DNA from: Bythopirellula goksoeyrii
Lineage (GTDB): Bacteria > Planctomycetota > Planctomycetia > Pirellulales > Lacipirellulaceae
Length of the DNA: 64,000 nt
Direction: 5' to 3'
Assembly (NCBI RefSeq): GCF_008065115.1
Contig: NZ_CP042913.1
Location: 5,715,257-5,779,256, forward strand
Program-made: the position numbers and the translations under genes
Shown here: positions 19,231 to 27,931 of the stretch, one piece after another
How positions within the stretch are numbered: the stretch's first letter is position 1
Layout of the letters: each line of letters opens with the position of its first letter
The notes under the pieces: generated by a model
Told to the model about the DNA's origin: nothing
Database searches by the model: none
The model's input: the letters and a program-made list of their open reading frames with translations, nothing else

Positions 19231-20505
19231 TTACTTCTTCTTACGCTTGGCAGTTATAGCGAGGCTAGCCTTCCCGGACTTGAGTGCTTTGCCGACCCAT
19301 TCTACGACGGGTCGGTCCTCCGGGGACACAGGTTTCATGTAAACGTCTGCCACTTGAGAACTCGCCGAGTGCCCCAGCCATCTTTTCATCTCACCAATTG
19401 AACAACCAGGACGTGAACCGAATTCGGTTGCCCCTAGATGGCGAAGTGAGTAAAAACCGCCCATGCTCTTACAATCGACACCTAGTTTGGTTCGCAATCT
19501 CGTCCACCAGAGTACAACTGCATCGCAATTGCCATGCACAAGCGGCATTCCTTTCTCCGTAATAAACAGTAATTCCTGCTCGCTTCGCTTTGCTTCGCGA
19601 AGATAAGCTTGTATCGCTCGCCAGACCATTGGAGGCGTTTCGCCATATCGCTCGATACCAGTCTTACCACGCCGCAAATCGTAGCTCTTCTTGTCGAACT
19701 GATTCACTCGCACTTGGGCGAGGTCACGCTGCCCAAACCCACAGCCAATGGCCATCCACACCATGGCAGTTCGTTGTGCGTCGCAATGTTGCAGCACCAG
19801 TTTGAGTTGGGTAAGTGTGGGAAGTTTTCGTGACTCAGCGGGCTTCCCATGGCTCACATCGCGTGACCCCCAGTTCCAGCTGAGCAACTGGCCCCCATGC
19901 TCCGGACGACCGGCTCGGTCGATGATTGCTTTCAGGAGCCGCATTCGCTTATTGACTTGGGAAGAGGAGTAGTCGGCAGTCACTAGCAATCGGTTGTAGG
20001 CCTCCACGTCTTGCATGGTGAGTTCTGACAAATTCATTCGACCAACCGCTCCTTGGCCGTAGCGTGAATTCAGGAACTGTAGAAACTCCTGAGCAAATTG
20101 TTTCCTCGATTCGAACGTCTTGCGTGTAATGGTCCCTCTTCGGCGAACTTTATCATCAGCCCCAACGCGTGACTCTTCGTAGCTAAGAAATCCAGAAGTG
20201 ACATGTAGAAGGCTTCCGACTATGATGTCTGTGGCAATTCCGGTTGGCTTCGGTTTGGGAGTGGCTATCTGTTCGACCAGTTTTCTCCGGCTCCGCTTTG
20301 GTTTGGATGTAGGAGTCTCGCCACGCAAGTGGGCGGCTACCCATTCATGGTAAGCTGCCTCCGCCTCGGCTCGGCTCGTAGCTGCGAAACGATGTTTCCT
20401 GGGAGTGCCAGTTTTCGGGTCACGAAAGGAGACATGCCAACCGATATCCCGGTTTGCCGTGTATTTGAGCTGTGGAATCCGTTTCTTGCGGCTATTGTCA
20501 GGCAT
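19231..20505 (-). CDS. tyrosine recombinase/integrase 2 (paralogue of integrase 1)
   Basis: The start at 20505 (MPDNSRKKRIPQLKYT) matches the N-terminus of integrase 1; a longer frame to 20574 is less likely. The 424-residue protein aligns with its neighbour over its whole length, with most residues identical by eye. The catalytic boxes are all conserved: GFGQRDLAQVR, RRGKTG, YSLRHLGATE (again Tyr in place of His in HxxR), WLGHSA and ADVYMKP. Both copies therefore look active. The gene ends 164 bp upstream of integrase 1 and starts 132 bp from tRNA-Arg. The C-terminus is Lys-rich. It is a candidate enzyme for the flanking tRNA islands. Confidence 0.92.
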   Translation of the reverse strand: MPDNSRKKRIPQLKYTANRDIGWHVSFRDPKTGTPRKHRFAATSRAEAEAAYHEWVAAHLRGETPTSKPKRSRRKLVEQIATPKPKPTGIATDIIVGSLLHVTSGFLSYEESRVGADDKVRRRGTITRKTFESRKQFAQEFLQFLNSRYGQGAVGRMNLSELTMQDVEAYNRLLVTADYSSSQVNKRMRLLKAIIDRAGRPEHGGQLLSWNWGSRDVSHGKPAESRKLPTLTQLKLVLQHCDAQRTAMVWMAIGCGFGQRDLAQVRVNQFDKKSYDLRRGKTGIERYGETPPMVWRAIQAYLREAKRSEQELLFITEKGMPLVHGNCDAVVLWWTRLRTKLGVDCKSMGGFYSLRHLGATEFGSRPGCSIGEMKRWLGHSASSQVADVYMKPVSPEDRPVVEWVGKALKSGKASLAITAKRKKK

Positions 20506-20586
20506 CGATACAATAAGGCGTTCGGAGCTTAGAATTGAAGAATCTGGACGACGAGCCCTTACGGAGTACGTCAACGCAAGAGCAAT

Positions 20587-20618
20587 TGTAGTGCATGATT
20601 TTCAAGAAATGTAGTGCA
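20587..20618 (-). promoter_or_regulatory. paired 9-bp repeats upstream of integrase 2
   Basis: TGTAGTGCA begins at 20587 and again at 20610, the same 23-bp period as before integrase 1. The pair lies 82-113 bp upstream of the integrase 2 start and 20-51 bp before tRNA-Arg on the other strand, so it may affect both transcripts. Confidence 0.6.
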
Positions 20619-20637
20619 AGGCTCCAAAAAACCCTTA

Positions 20638-20711
20638 GTCCCCGTAGCTCAACTGGATAGAGTGTCGGCCTCCGAAGCCGAAGGTTGCTGGTTCGAATCC
20701 AGCCGGGGATA
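20638..20711 (+). tRNA. tRNA-Arg (anticodon CCG)
   Basis: The acceptor GTCCCCG pairs with CGGGGAT (terminal G-T), the D arm is GCTC/GAGT, the anticodon stem TCGGC/GCCGA closes CTCCGAA (CCG at 34-36), and the T arm is GCTGG-TTCGAAT-CCAGC. CCA is not encoded. Its 3' end is duplicated at 36901, making it the likely integration site of the adjacent island. Confidence 0.95.
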
Positions 20712-20714
20712 CTT
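20688..20714 (+). repeat. attL-like direct repeat, 3' end of tRNA-Arg
   Basis: The last 24 nt of the tRNA plus 3 nt downstream (27 bp) recur exactly at 36901-36927. This is the expected left junction of an element inserted in the tRNA gene. Confidence 0.75.
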
Positions 20715-20871
20715 AACATATGGTCGGCATACGTTCTTAACCACGCACTGGCTGGAGGGAGGACGTTGGCGGAGGTGGGAATGCCGCCGGGAACTCAAAT
20801 GTGAGGATTACCAGCATCTACCCGCACGTGGCGGTTGAGGAGGAGGCGCTGTGGAGTCTGATTGGGTGAAC

Positions 20872-21636
20872 TCAAATGACGCCACAAATTTCAGAAAGAA
20901 TATCGGTTTGTGGAAAAGGATGTCCACGGTGTTGCACGAAGGCTTCAGCGAATTCCGTTCCCACTTGGTGACCACGCATTGCGCTAAGACGCTTCATTGA
21001 CTCGATGTACTCATCCATTCCATGGTGCTCATGGAGCCATTCGCGTTGTGAGGCATGACATGCAAGCATCTCGCTCTTGCGATCGATCACTCGGGTGATA
21101 TCAACGTGTACGGTAGGACACACAATTTCACCTGAGTAGGGATCACATCCCTCGATGGGATCACAGTAATAGAGCCAAGGGATCTTGGACCCAGGGACTA
21201 ATGGCAACTTCGAGGCATTAGGAATCGAATAAGCAAACGCTGCACTCCGCGCCAACAGATGTACTTGCTCATGATCTAGCATGTAGTCTAATCGAGGATG
21301 GGTGATGACCATCGACGGCGCAATACTGCGAAACAAGTCGATCACTTTACGATTGGCCGTTTTGTCGAAAATCACGTTTACATCGTGCTCTTCCAGACAG
21401 TGATAAGTGCCGCCAAGCAACCGAGCGCTATTCGCTGCCTCACCTCTGCGAACTTCTGCAATCTGGCCCGCGGACAGAGTAGTCGAGCCGCAATCACCGG
21501 GTGTTGCCGTTGCAATGTGAATTTCCCAGTCGTGCTCCACCAAGCGTAATAGAGTGCCCGCACATAGAAACTCTGCGTCGTCAGGGTGGGCTAGAAAGGC
21601 CAAGGCTACTTTTCGAAAGTGAAGACCTTCGTGCAT
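20872..21636 (-). CDS. PIG-L/LmbE-family N-acetyl-sugar deacetylase
   Basis: The 254-residue protein carries the zinc motif AHPDDAE (His17, Asp19, Asp20) and a second His/Asp-rich segment, HPRLDYMLDHEQVHLLAR. This fits metal-dependent deacetylation of an N-acetylglucosamine-type substrate. No signal peptide is present. It is the first gene of the tRNA-Arg island, on the same strand as DUF1501 and PSD1 but separated from them by 354 bp. Planctomycetes hold many paralogues of this family with unknown targets. Confidence 0.85.
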   Translation of the reverse strand: MHEGLHFRKVALAFLAHPDDAEFLCAGTLLRLVEHDWEIHIATATPGDCGSTTLSAGQIAEVRRGEAANSARLLGGTYHCLEEHDVNVIFDKTANRKVIDLFRSIAPSMVITHPRLDYMLDHEQVHLLARSAAFAYSIPNASKLPLVPGSKIPWLYYCDPIEGCDPYSGEIVCPTVHVDITRVIDRKSEMLACHASQREWLHEHHGMDEYIESMKRLSAMRGHQVGTEFAEAFVQHRGHPFPQTDILSEICGVI

Positions 21637-21990
21637 CAGGTATTATTCCATTTTGGAGATAGAATCAGCAAGAAAAATGCATCCATCGGCTCTAGTTGCA
21701 CAAATACACATTAAGACCGGGCGGAATAACCAGATGCCGAGATCCCAAAGAATACTTTTTCTGAGTCATTTGGACACAGCAACTAGTTCGGTCAAGAAAA
21801 CAAGTATCCTTATTGAGATTCAAAAATACTTACTTAGATTGTTGAGATTTTGGGGAAGATCGAAAGAGAGATCTTCCGGTTGACCTGTGTCATGTTGATT
21901 CGCAGAAAAGAGGGCACTTTTCTTCATCAATCTCTTTTCTGACTTATCTGTTAGCTAAAATCATGACTGTTTGAGATTTGCTAAATTGTT
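21637..21990. other. intergenic stretch with an A/T-rich stem-loop
   Basis: No gene is seen in these 354 bp. Inverted arms CAGAAAAGAG (21903-21912) and CTCTTTTCTG (21932-21941) can pair over a 19-nt loop, possibly attenuating transcription that leaves the DUF1501 gene. Confidence 0.4.
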
Positions 21991-23454
21991 TCAGGTCAGA
22001 ATCTCATGCACAGGGCGCTGTTCTTCTACGCCGGTAAGTCGCATGTCGAGCCCCTGGAATCGATAAGTTAGCCGACGATGATCGATCCCCAGGCAATGGA
22101 GAATCGTCGCATTCAGATCGTGAATGTGTACCGGACGGTCAGCAACATTGTAGCTGAAGTCGTCAGTTTCGCCGTATACAATACCAGGTTTGACGCCCCC
22201 TCCGGCCAACCATACGGTAAAGCACCGCGGATGGTGATCGCGTCCATAGTTTTCATGTGTTAATTCTCCCTGACAGTAGATTGTTCGGCCAAATTCCCCG
22301 CCCCAAATTACAAGTGTATCATCGAGCATGCCGCGCTGCTTGAGATCTTGGATCAGTGCCCAACATGGCTGGTCAATGTCTCGGCATTGGTTCGGTAAAT
22401 CGACTGCAATGTTTTTATGCTGATCCCAACCACGATGGAAAATTTGTACGAAACGCACGTCACGTTCCGCCATTCGCCGGGCCATAAGACAACTTGCGGC
22501 AAACGTACCTGGCTTCATGACGTCAGGACCGTACATGTCCAGGATATGCTGCGGTTCCTTGCTCAGGTCCACCAAGTCGGGTACCGAACTCTGCATCCTG
22601 AATGCCATTTCATACTGAGTAATTCTGGCGGCGGTCTCCGGGTCTCCATAGTCACCAAGCGTTTGATGGTTTAATCGACCTAACGAGTCGAGCATTCGCC
22701 TTCGAGTAGAAGAATCTATGCCAGGCGGGTTAGAGAGGAACAGGACAGGATCGCCTTGGCTACGCAGAGCGACACCTTGATGTTTGCTAGCCAAAAAGCC
22801 AGAACCCCACAGACGATTGTAAAGAGCTTGTGCCTCAACTGGTCCAGTCCATGAGGAAGTCATCACGACAAAGGAGGGCAGGTTTTCATTGAGCGAACCG
22901 AGGCCGTAGCTTAACCATGCTCCAAGACTGGCACGACCAGGCAATTGGTTCCCCGTACAGATGTAAGTGATAGCTGGATCGTGATTGATCGCTTCGGTAT
23001 AGACAGATTTGACGATAGCTATGTCATCGACCAATCGGCCATGGAATGGCAATAGTTCACTCACCCATGCACCGTGCTGCCCGTATTGCTGAAACCTAAA
23101 CTTCGAGGGAGCGATCGGAAATCGGGTCTGTTCGCTGGTCATGGTGGTCAGCCGTTGGCCTTGGCGGACCGACTCGGGTAAGTCTCTGTCATACCACCGG
23201 TGCATTGCAGGCTTGTAATCAAGCATGTCCATTTGCGATGGGGCACCTGCCATAAACAAATAAATAGCCCGTTTGGCTTTCGGGGCAAAATGTGGCAATC
23301 CTGGCAATCCGATAGTTGGCGATGCGTTAGCAGAGCTGGGTGAGGCGACTGAAGGAAGGAGGGAACAAAGTGCGGCAGAACCTAGACCCATAGCACCCTG
23401 TTTGAAGAAATGTCGACGGGTCGTTCCCAACAAGTATTCGCGAATTGGTTCCAT
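21991..23454 (-). CDS. DUF1501 family Tat-exported protein
   Basis: This is a sulfatase-like alpha/beta protein of the DUF1501 family, exported by the twin-arginine route ([22 protein letters not shown] near the N-terminus). The ATG at 23454 is chosen because GGAAGG stands just before it. Family segments seen are [59 protein letters not shown] and [18 protein letters not shown]. It follows the PSD1 gene by 22 bp and forms the standard planctomycete PSD1-DUF1501 operon. Its biochemical role is unknown; the context suggests breakdown of complex polysaccharides. Confidence 0.93.
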   Translation of the reverse strand: MEPIREYLLGTTRRHFFKQGAMGLGSAALCSLLPSVASPSSANASPTIGLPGLPHFAPKAKRAIYLFMAGAPSQMDMLDYKPAMHRWYDRDLPESVRQGQRLTTMTSEQTRFPIAPSKFRFQQYGQHGAWVSELLPFHGRLVDDIAIVKSVYTEAINHDPAITYICTGNQLPGRASLGAWLSYGLGSLNENLPSFVVMTSSWTGPVEAQALYNRLWGSGFLASKHQGVALRSQGDPVLFLSNPPGIDSSTRRRMLDSLGRLNHQTLGDYGDPETAARITQYEMAFRMQSSVPDLVDLSKEPQHILDMYGPDVMKPGTFAASCLMARRMAERDVRFVQIFHRGWDQHKNIAVDLPNQCRDIDQPCWALIQDLKQRGMLDDTLVIWGGEFGRTIYCQGELTHENYGRDHHPRCFTVWLAGGGVKPGIVYGETDDFSYNVADRPVHIHDLNATILHCLGIDHRRLTYRFQGLDMRLTGVEEQRPVHEILT

Positions 23455-23476
23455 AAACTTTCCTTCCAAGAAACAA

Positions 23477-26400
23477 TCAATTCTTGTTCACTACCTCGTC
23501 CAGATTCAGCACAAGATTGGCAACTACTGTCCAAGCAGCAAGCTGCGGCGTATCAAACTCTTTGCGATTGGACTTCCCAAAACGTACAGCCAGCAGCTTC
23601 TGAGCAGCCTCATCATTTTGCTCGTATTCTTCCAATTGCTCATCGAATAATTCTACGAGTTCGGCCACGGTCGCTTCGGAAGGTACGCGCGCCGTACAAA
23701 GACGGTAAATAAAAGCTGCTCGCTCAGCAGGAGTAAGCCTATGTGCGGATAGGGCACGGGTAGCCAATGCTTGTGCTGCAGAAACGTACTGAGGATCATT
23801 CATTAGCAACAATGCCTGCAGGGGAGTGTTGGTACGCTCGCGCCGAACACAAGTCGACTCACGCGAGGGGGCATCGAACGTGCTCATCTCGGGAGGAGGA
23901 GAAGTTCGTTTTAAGAAAACATACAAAGAGCGGCGATTGATCTTGTCCGGTTCCTGGTCAGGCACAAATTCAACGGTATTAGAGCTTGAGAACCCCACTG
24001 CTTTCCAAAGTCCAATTGGCTGAGGGGGTTTAACACTTGGACCTCCCAAGTCCATCACCAAGTCACCACCCAAGAACAAGGCTTGATCTCTCAATGTCTC
24101 GGCGTCAAGACGAAAACGAGGCCCACGGGCCAGAAATCGATTCTTGGGATCCTTCAGCGCAAGTGTAGGTGAAACATAGGAACTCTGGCGATAAGTTGCT
24201 GAGAGCACAAGCTGCTTCATTAACCTTTTGATGTCCCAGCCACTTTCACGGAATTCTACTGCTAGCCAATCCAGCAACTCTGGGTGAGAAGGAACTGTTC
24301 CCTGATTTCCAAAATCTTCACTCGTCTCTACCAGTCCAATGCCAAATAGTTGCTGCCAGAATCGATTCACTACAACTCGGCTAGTGAGTGGATTTTCAGG
24401 AGACACTAACCATCGCGCAAGCCCCAAACGATTTCGTGGGAATTCAGCCGACATGGGTGGGAGTGCTGAAGGTGTTGAACGCTGGACTTGTTCTCTAGGC
24501 TTATCGTATTCGCCACGGATCAAAACAAAAGCTTCACGGGGATTCTTGCTCTCTCGATAAATGAGAGTAGTAGGCACCGACTGTGTTACTTTGCGTAATT
24601 GATCTTGCAACTGTTCGAGTTTTTTCGAGCAGGAAATGAACTCGTCGTCGTGGTGCATTAAATAGAAATGCTGAAGGATATGACGTTGAGCTTCGTTCAA
24701 GCTCTCGGGAGGATCGGCAAGAAAAGAGAGTTCACTCTCCAAGAAAACTGCACGGACTTCTGATTCTGATAGTCGCTTGCCGTACACGCGCACATCGTCA
24801 ATCGTCCCATCGAGAAAGTGAGAATCTGCATCGCGGCGACCCAGCAACAAGGGTTCCGAGTTACGGATTCCTCCCTTAAACTTCAAAGCATCGGACCAAA
24901 CGTCGACTTGCTGGGGTTTCCCGTCAACATAAATCACTACGCCGCTTGCCAACTTCGAGCCGTCATATGTCACAAACACATGATGCCACTCATTAGGTGT
25001 AATCAAAGGTTCCTTCACAACAACTTTCACAATATAGCCCGGTCGGCGGCGACTGATGATCGCCTTGACCTGGCCCTCTTGTATCGAGAGCTCGTAGCCT
25101 TTATGAAGTTGTGCTGGATCAGTCTTAGCCATGACGACGCTGTTTCGTCCGTTAGCGGTTTTAACCCACGCTCCGTAGCTAAACGAGTCATCATCGTCAA
25201 AGCTGGCCACATTTCCTAAATCTGCGACTGCACCTTCAGGGAATTGTATTCCGCTGCCCGTGCGTCCCGCGACTCGATTGGCACCGATCAACTTGCCTTG
25301 TCGGGCTGGATCGGCTTGGTTCATGATCTGATCGCCGGATTCATCGTCAAAAGTACAATGGACGACCAACTGGTCGTCAATGTGAAGCTCTGATTTGGCG
25401 ATTAATGAATCATGCTCCCCTAGCCGCTCAATCCAACGGAGAAAACCAAGATCGCTCGACTTTCCTCGTGCGTCCCGTTCCTCAGTCAATTGTGTAATCT
25501 GGTCACGTAGGGAAGCGAGAGTGGAAGCCTGGTCCTCGCTAGGTACACTAATCACTGGTGCAGGGTCTTTGATGTTTCCGTCTAAAGCAGGTCCATCAAG
25601 ACTATTGAAGAAAGCAGAGAACTCGTAGAATTCTTGCTGCGTGACAGGATCGAACTTATGGTCATGACAAACTGCACAGCCCATAGTCAATCCAAGAAAA
25701 ACTGTGGCCGTGTTACTAGTTCGATCGACAACATTCCGGACATGCACCTCTTCTTCAATCGAACCACCTTCGTTGGTAGTAACATGGGCACGACAGAAGC
25801 CCGTGGCAACGAGTTGATCTAGTTTCGGATCCGGCAGCAAATCACCCGCCAATTGCTCGATAACAAACTGGTCGTACGGAAGGTTTGAATTGAATGCATT
25901 AACTACCCAATCGCGAAACGGCCACATCTCGCGATAATTATCCAAATGCAACCCGTGCGTATCGCCATAACGGGCCGCATCGAGCCAAAAGCGCGCCATG
26001 TGAACTCCGAATTGCGGCGACTGGAGCAGCCGATCGACAACTCGCTCATAGGCCTGGGGAGTTTCGTCTGCTAAGAATGCTTCGACTTCAGCAAGCGTAG
26101 GGGGCAATCCCGATAAATCGAGAGTGACCCGTCGAATAATCACTTCTCTTGGAGCCGCAGGGGAAGGCTTCAAGCCTTTTTGGTCGAGAACTGCCTGCAC
26201 AAAAAAATCGATCGCATTGCGAGGCCAAGTGGAGCTACTCACGCTGGGTAACTCTGGACGCTTTGGAGTTACAAAGGCCCAGTGTTGCTCCCATTTAGCA
26301 CCTTGCTCAATCCAGCGACGAATTAGCGAAACTTGTTCATTAGTGAGTGACTTCCCTGTTTCTGGCGGTGGCATAACTTCGCCAGGATCTTCACACGAAA

Positions 26401-26728
26401 TCCTACGCAGCAATTCGCTTTGCTCGGGATTTCCTGCAACGACCACTTTTTCGTCAGGGCCATCTGCTGAGATTGCCTGATCCAGGAGATCAAGCCGTAA
26501 CTCCGATTCTCGGCTGGCTTCATCAGGGCCATGGCATGCGTAGCAAGCGTCAGAGAGGATCGGGCGGATGTCTTGAAGATAATCGACTAGAACGTCTGTC
26601 TCGTTTACACCAGCTGTTAACTTCGTAGAAGGTGATGTAGACTCTTCCGCCGACTTCACTGAACCTGTGTGAAAGAACCCCCCAAGCATCAGGCAACAAG
26701 CGATCCAAACTCCTCTTATGAAATTCAT
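23477..26728 (-). CDS. PSD1 protein: Planctomycete cytochrome C, DUF1549, LamG and DUF1553 domains
   Basis: Start 26728 opens a signal peptide ([20 protein letters not shown]). Domains in order are a PSCyt1 haem motif ([19 protein letters not shown], about residue 65), DUF1549 ([23 protein letters not shown], residues about 170-390), a concanavalin/LamG insertion (about 455-640, [17 protein letters not shown]) and DUF1553 ([32 protein letters not shown] onwards). The total of 1083 residues is normal for the PSD1-plus-LamG form. It is co-transcribed with DUF1501. It probably links extracytoplasmic oxidation to carbohydrate binding, but no reaction is established. Confidence 0.93.
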   Translation of the reverse strand: MNFIRGVWIACCLMLGGFFHTGSVKSAEESTSPSTKLTAGVNETDVLVDYLQDIRPILSDACYACHGPDEASRESELRLDLLDQAISADGPDEKVVVAGNPEQSELLRRISCEDPGEVMPPPETGKSLTNEQVSLIRRWIEQGAKWEQHWAFVTPKRPELPSVSSSTWPRNAIDFFVQAVLDQKGLKPSPAAPREVIIRRVTLDLSGLPPTLAEVEAFLADETPQAYERVVDRLLQSPQFGVHMARFWLDAARYGDTHGLHLDNYREMWPFRDWVVNAFNSNLPYDQFVIEQLAGDLLPDPKLDQLVATGFCRAHVTTNEGGSIEEEVHVRNVVDRTSNTATVFLGLTMGCAVCHDHKFDPVTQQEFYEFSAFFNSLDGPALDGNIKDPAPVISVPSEDQASTLASLRDQITQLTEERDARGKSSDLGFLRWIERLGEHDSLIAKSELHIDDQLVVHCTFDDESGDQIMNQADPARQGKLIGANRVAGRTGSGIQFPEGAVADLGNVASFDDDDSFSYGAWVKTANGRNSVVMAKTDPAQLHKGYELSIQEGQVKAIISRRRPGYIVKVVVKEPLITPNEWHHVFVTYDGSKLASGVVIYVDGKPQQVDVWSDALKFKGGIRNSEPLLLGRRDADSHFLDGTIDDVRVYGKRLSESEVRAVFLESELSFLADPPESLNEAQRHILQHFYLMHHDDEFISCSKKLEQLQDQLRKVTQSVPTTLIYRESKNPREAFVLIRGEYDKPREQVQRSTPSALPPMSAEFPRNRLGLARWLVSPENPLTSRVVVNRFWQQLFGIGLVETSEDFGNQGTVPSHPELLDWLAVEFRESGWDIKRLMKQLVLSATYRQSSYVSPTLALKDPKNRFLARGPRFRLDAETLRDQALFLGGDLVMDLGGPSVKPPQPIGLWKAVGFSSSNTVEFVPDQEPDKINRRSLYVFLKRTSPPPEMSTFDAPSRESTCVRRERTNTPLQALLLMNDPQYVSAAQALATRALSAHRLTPAERAAFIYRLCTARVPSEATVAELVELFDEQLEEYEQNDEAAQKLLAVRFGKSNRKEFDTPQLAAWTVVANLVLNLDEVVNKN

Positions 26729-26964
26729 AGGTGGCAATCCTGGCTCAAGGGCAAATTCTTTAAGCATTTTACTCGCCAAAAATGCTTATGGCAACATAGC
26801 CGCAGATGCACAGGCCTTACGTCAGTAGGTGATTCGGCTTGAACTTTCTGATATAGATTATGGAATTGTAGTGTGTTCGAAAGCTGGTCTGTCATGCCAT
26901 AATGACCAGTCGTCAGCACATTTCTTCCTTCGTTTAAGCAATTTCTTCTTGTGGATATCCTGAC

Positions 26965-27861
26965 ATGAAACTAAGCCTATTCTCTGTAAGCTATGCGGGC
27001 TACTGGGGACAAGACCGACTCAATGTGACTGATTTTATCGCTAAAGCCGCCAAGCTTGGGTTTGAATCTGTCATGCTCGCTGGAAAACGTCCTCATCTTT
27101 CTCCCTTGGATGCGAACGAAGAGTATGTCGCCGCGATTAGTTCTGCATTGTCGGCGAACAATATCTCTTGCGAAGTGATCGCCGGCTACACGGACCTCTC
27201 TCCCTTGGCAGCTTCTGAAGTACCCTACCTGGAAATGCAAATTGACTACATTACTAATTTGGCAAGAATGGCTAATCGATTGGGAGCAGGTTACGTACGA
27301 ATCTTCACTGCTTATGAATCCTCATTTCAAGGTCCACAACAGGTTTGGCAATCTGTAGTTTCCTCAATACGTGAAATGTGCGATAGGGCAGCAGAGTATG
27401 ATGTTACACTGGCAGTTCAGAATCATCACGATGTGGGAGTACATAGCGACGTTCTGCTTGAGGTGCTCCACGATATCGATCGTCCCAACTGTAAATTGGG
27501 ATACGATGCCTGGTCACCTGCTTTGCGCGGAGAGGATCTCTATGACTGCGCAAAAAAGATGGCTCACCATACAGTGATAACAACAAATGCAGATTACGTT
27601 CGGTTACCTCGGTATCACTACCGTCCCGAACTTATAAATTACGAGCGTGCCCATCCCGATCTTGTGCGGGCAGTACAGTTTGGAACAGGTTTTATCGACT
27701 ACTCCGCCTTCTTCCGTGGTCTGCAGGAAGGGGGATTCTCCGGCATCGCCAACTACGAAATGTGCTCTCCTATTCGGGGTGGAGGCAAAATAGAAAACCT
27801 GGATTCCTACGCTGCACACTACATTAATTGGATGCGAGAAAACCATCGGAGTCCAAATTAG
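26965..27861 (+). CDS. TIM-barrel sugar phosphate isomerase/epimerase
   Basis: The 298-residue protein is a xylose-isomerase-like barrel. Metal-binding strands are recognisable: LAVQNHHDVGVHSD (Asn/His in place of the more usual Glu), LGYDAWSPALRGEDL (Asp) and GIANYEMCSP (Glu). It is divergent from PSD1, with 236 bp between them that must hold both promoters. It precedes the 854-residue protein by 70 bp and may share its transcript. The substrate is probably a sugar or sugar acid freed by the island's other enzymes. Confidence 0.82.
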   Translation: MKLSLFSVSYAGYWGQDRLNVTDFIAKAAKLGFESVMLAGKRPHLSPLDANEEYVAAISSALSANNISCEVIAGYTDLSPLAASEVPYLEMQIDYITNLARMANRLGAGYVRIFTAYESSFQGPQQVWQSVVSSIREMCDRAAEYDVTLAVQNHHDVGVHSDVLLEVLHDIDRPNCKLGYDAWSPALRGEDLYDCAKKMAHHTVITTNADYVRLPRYHYRPELINYERAHPDLVRAVQFGTGFIDYSAFFRGLQEGGFSGIANYEMCSPIRGGGKIENLDSYAAHYINWMRENHRSPN

Positions 27862-27931
27862 CAATGAGAACGCCTCTCGAATAGTATCGAGATACTTTGG
27901 AACGCTCGATAATTACACAAAGGTCCGGCAA

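Noticed and set aside
26863-26872. Partial match AATTGTAGTG to the integrase-upstream repeat
   Set aside because: Only one incomplete copy without the 23-bp partner; it can be chance.
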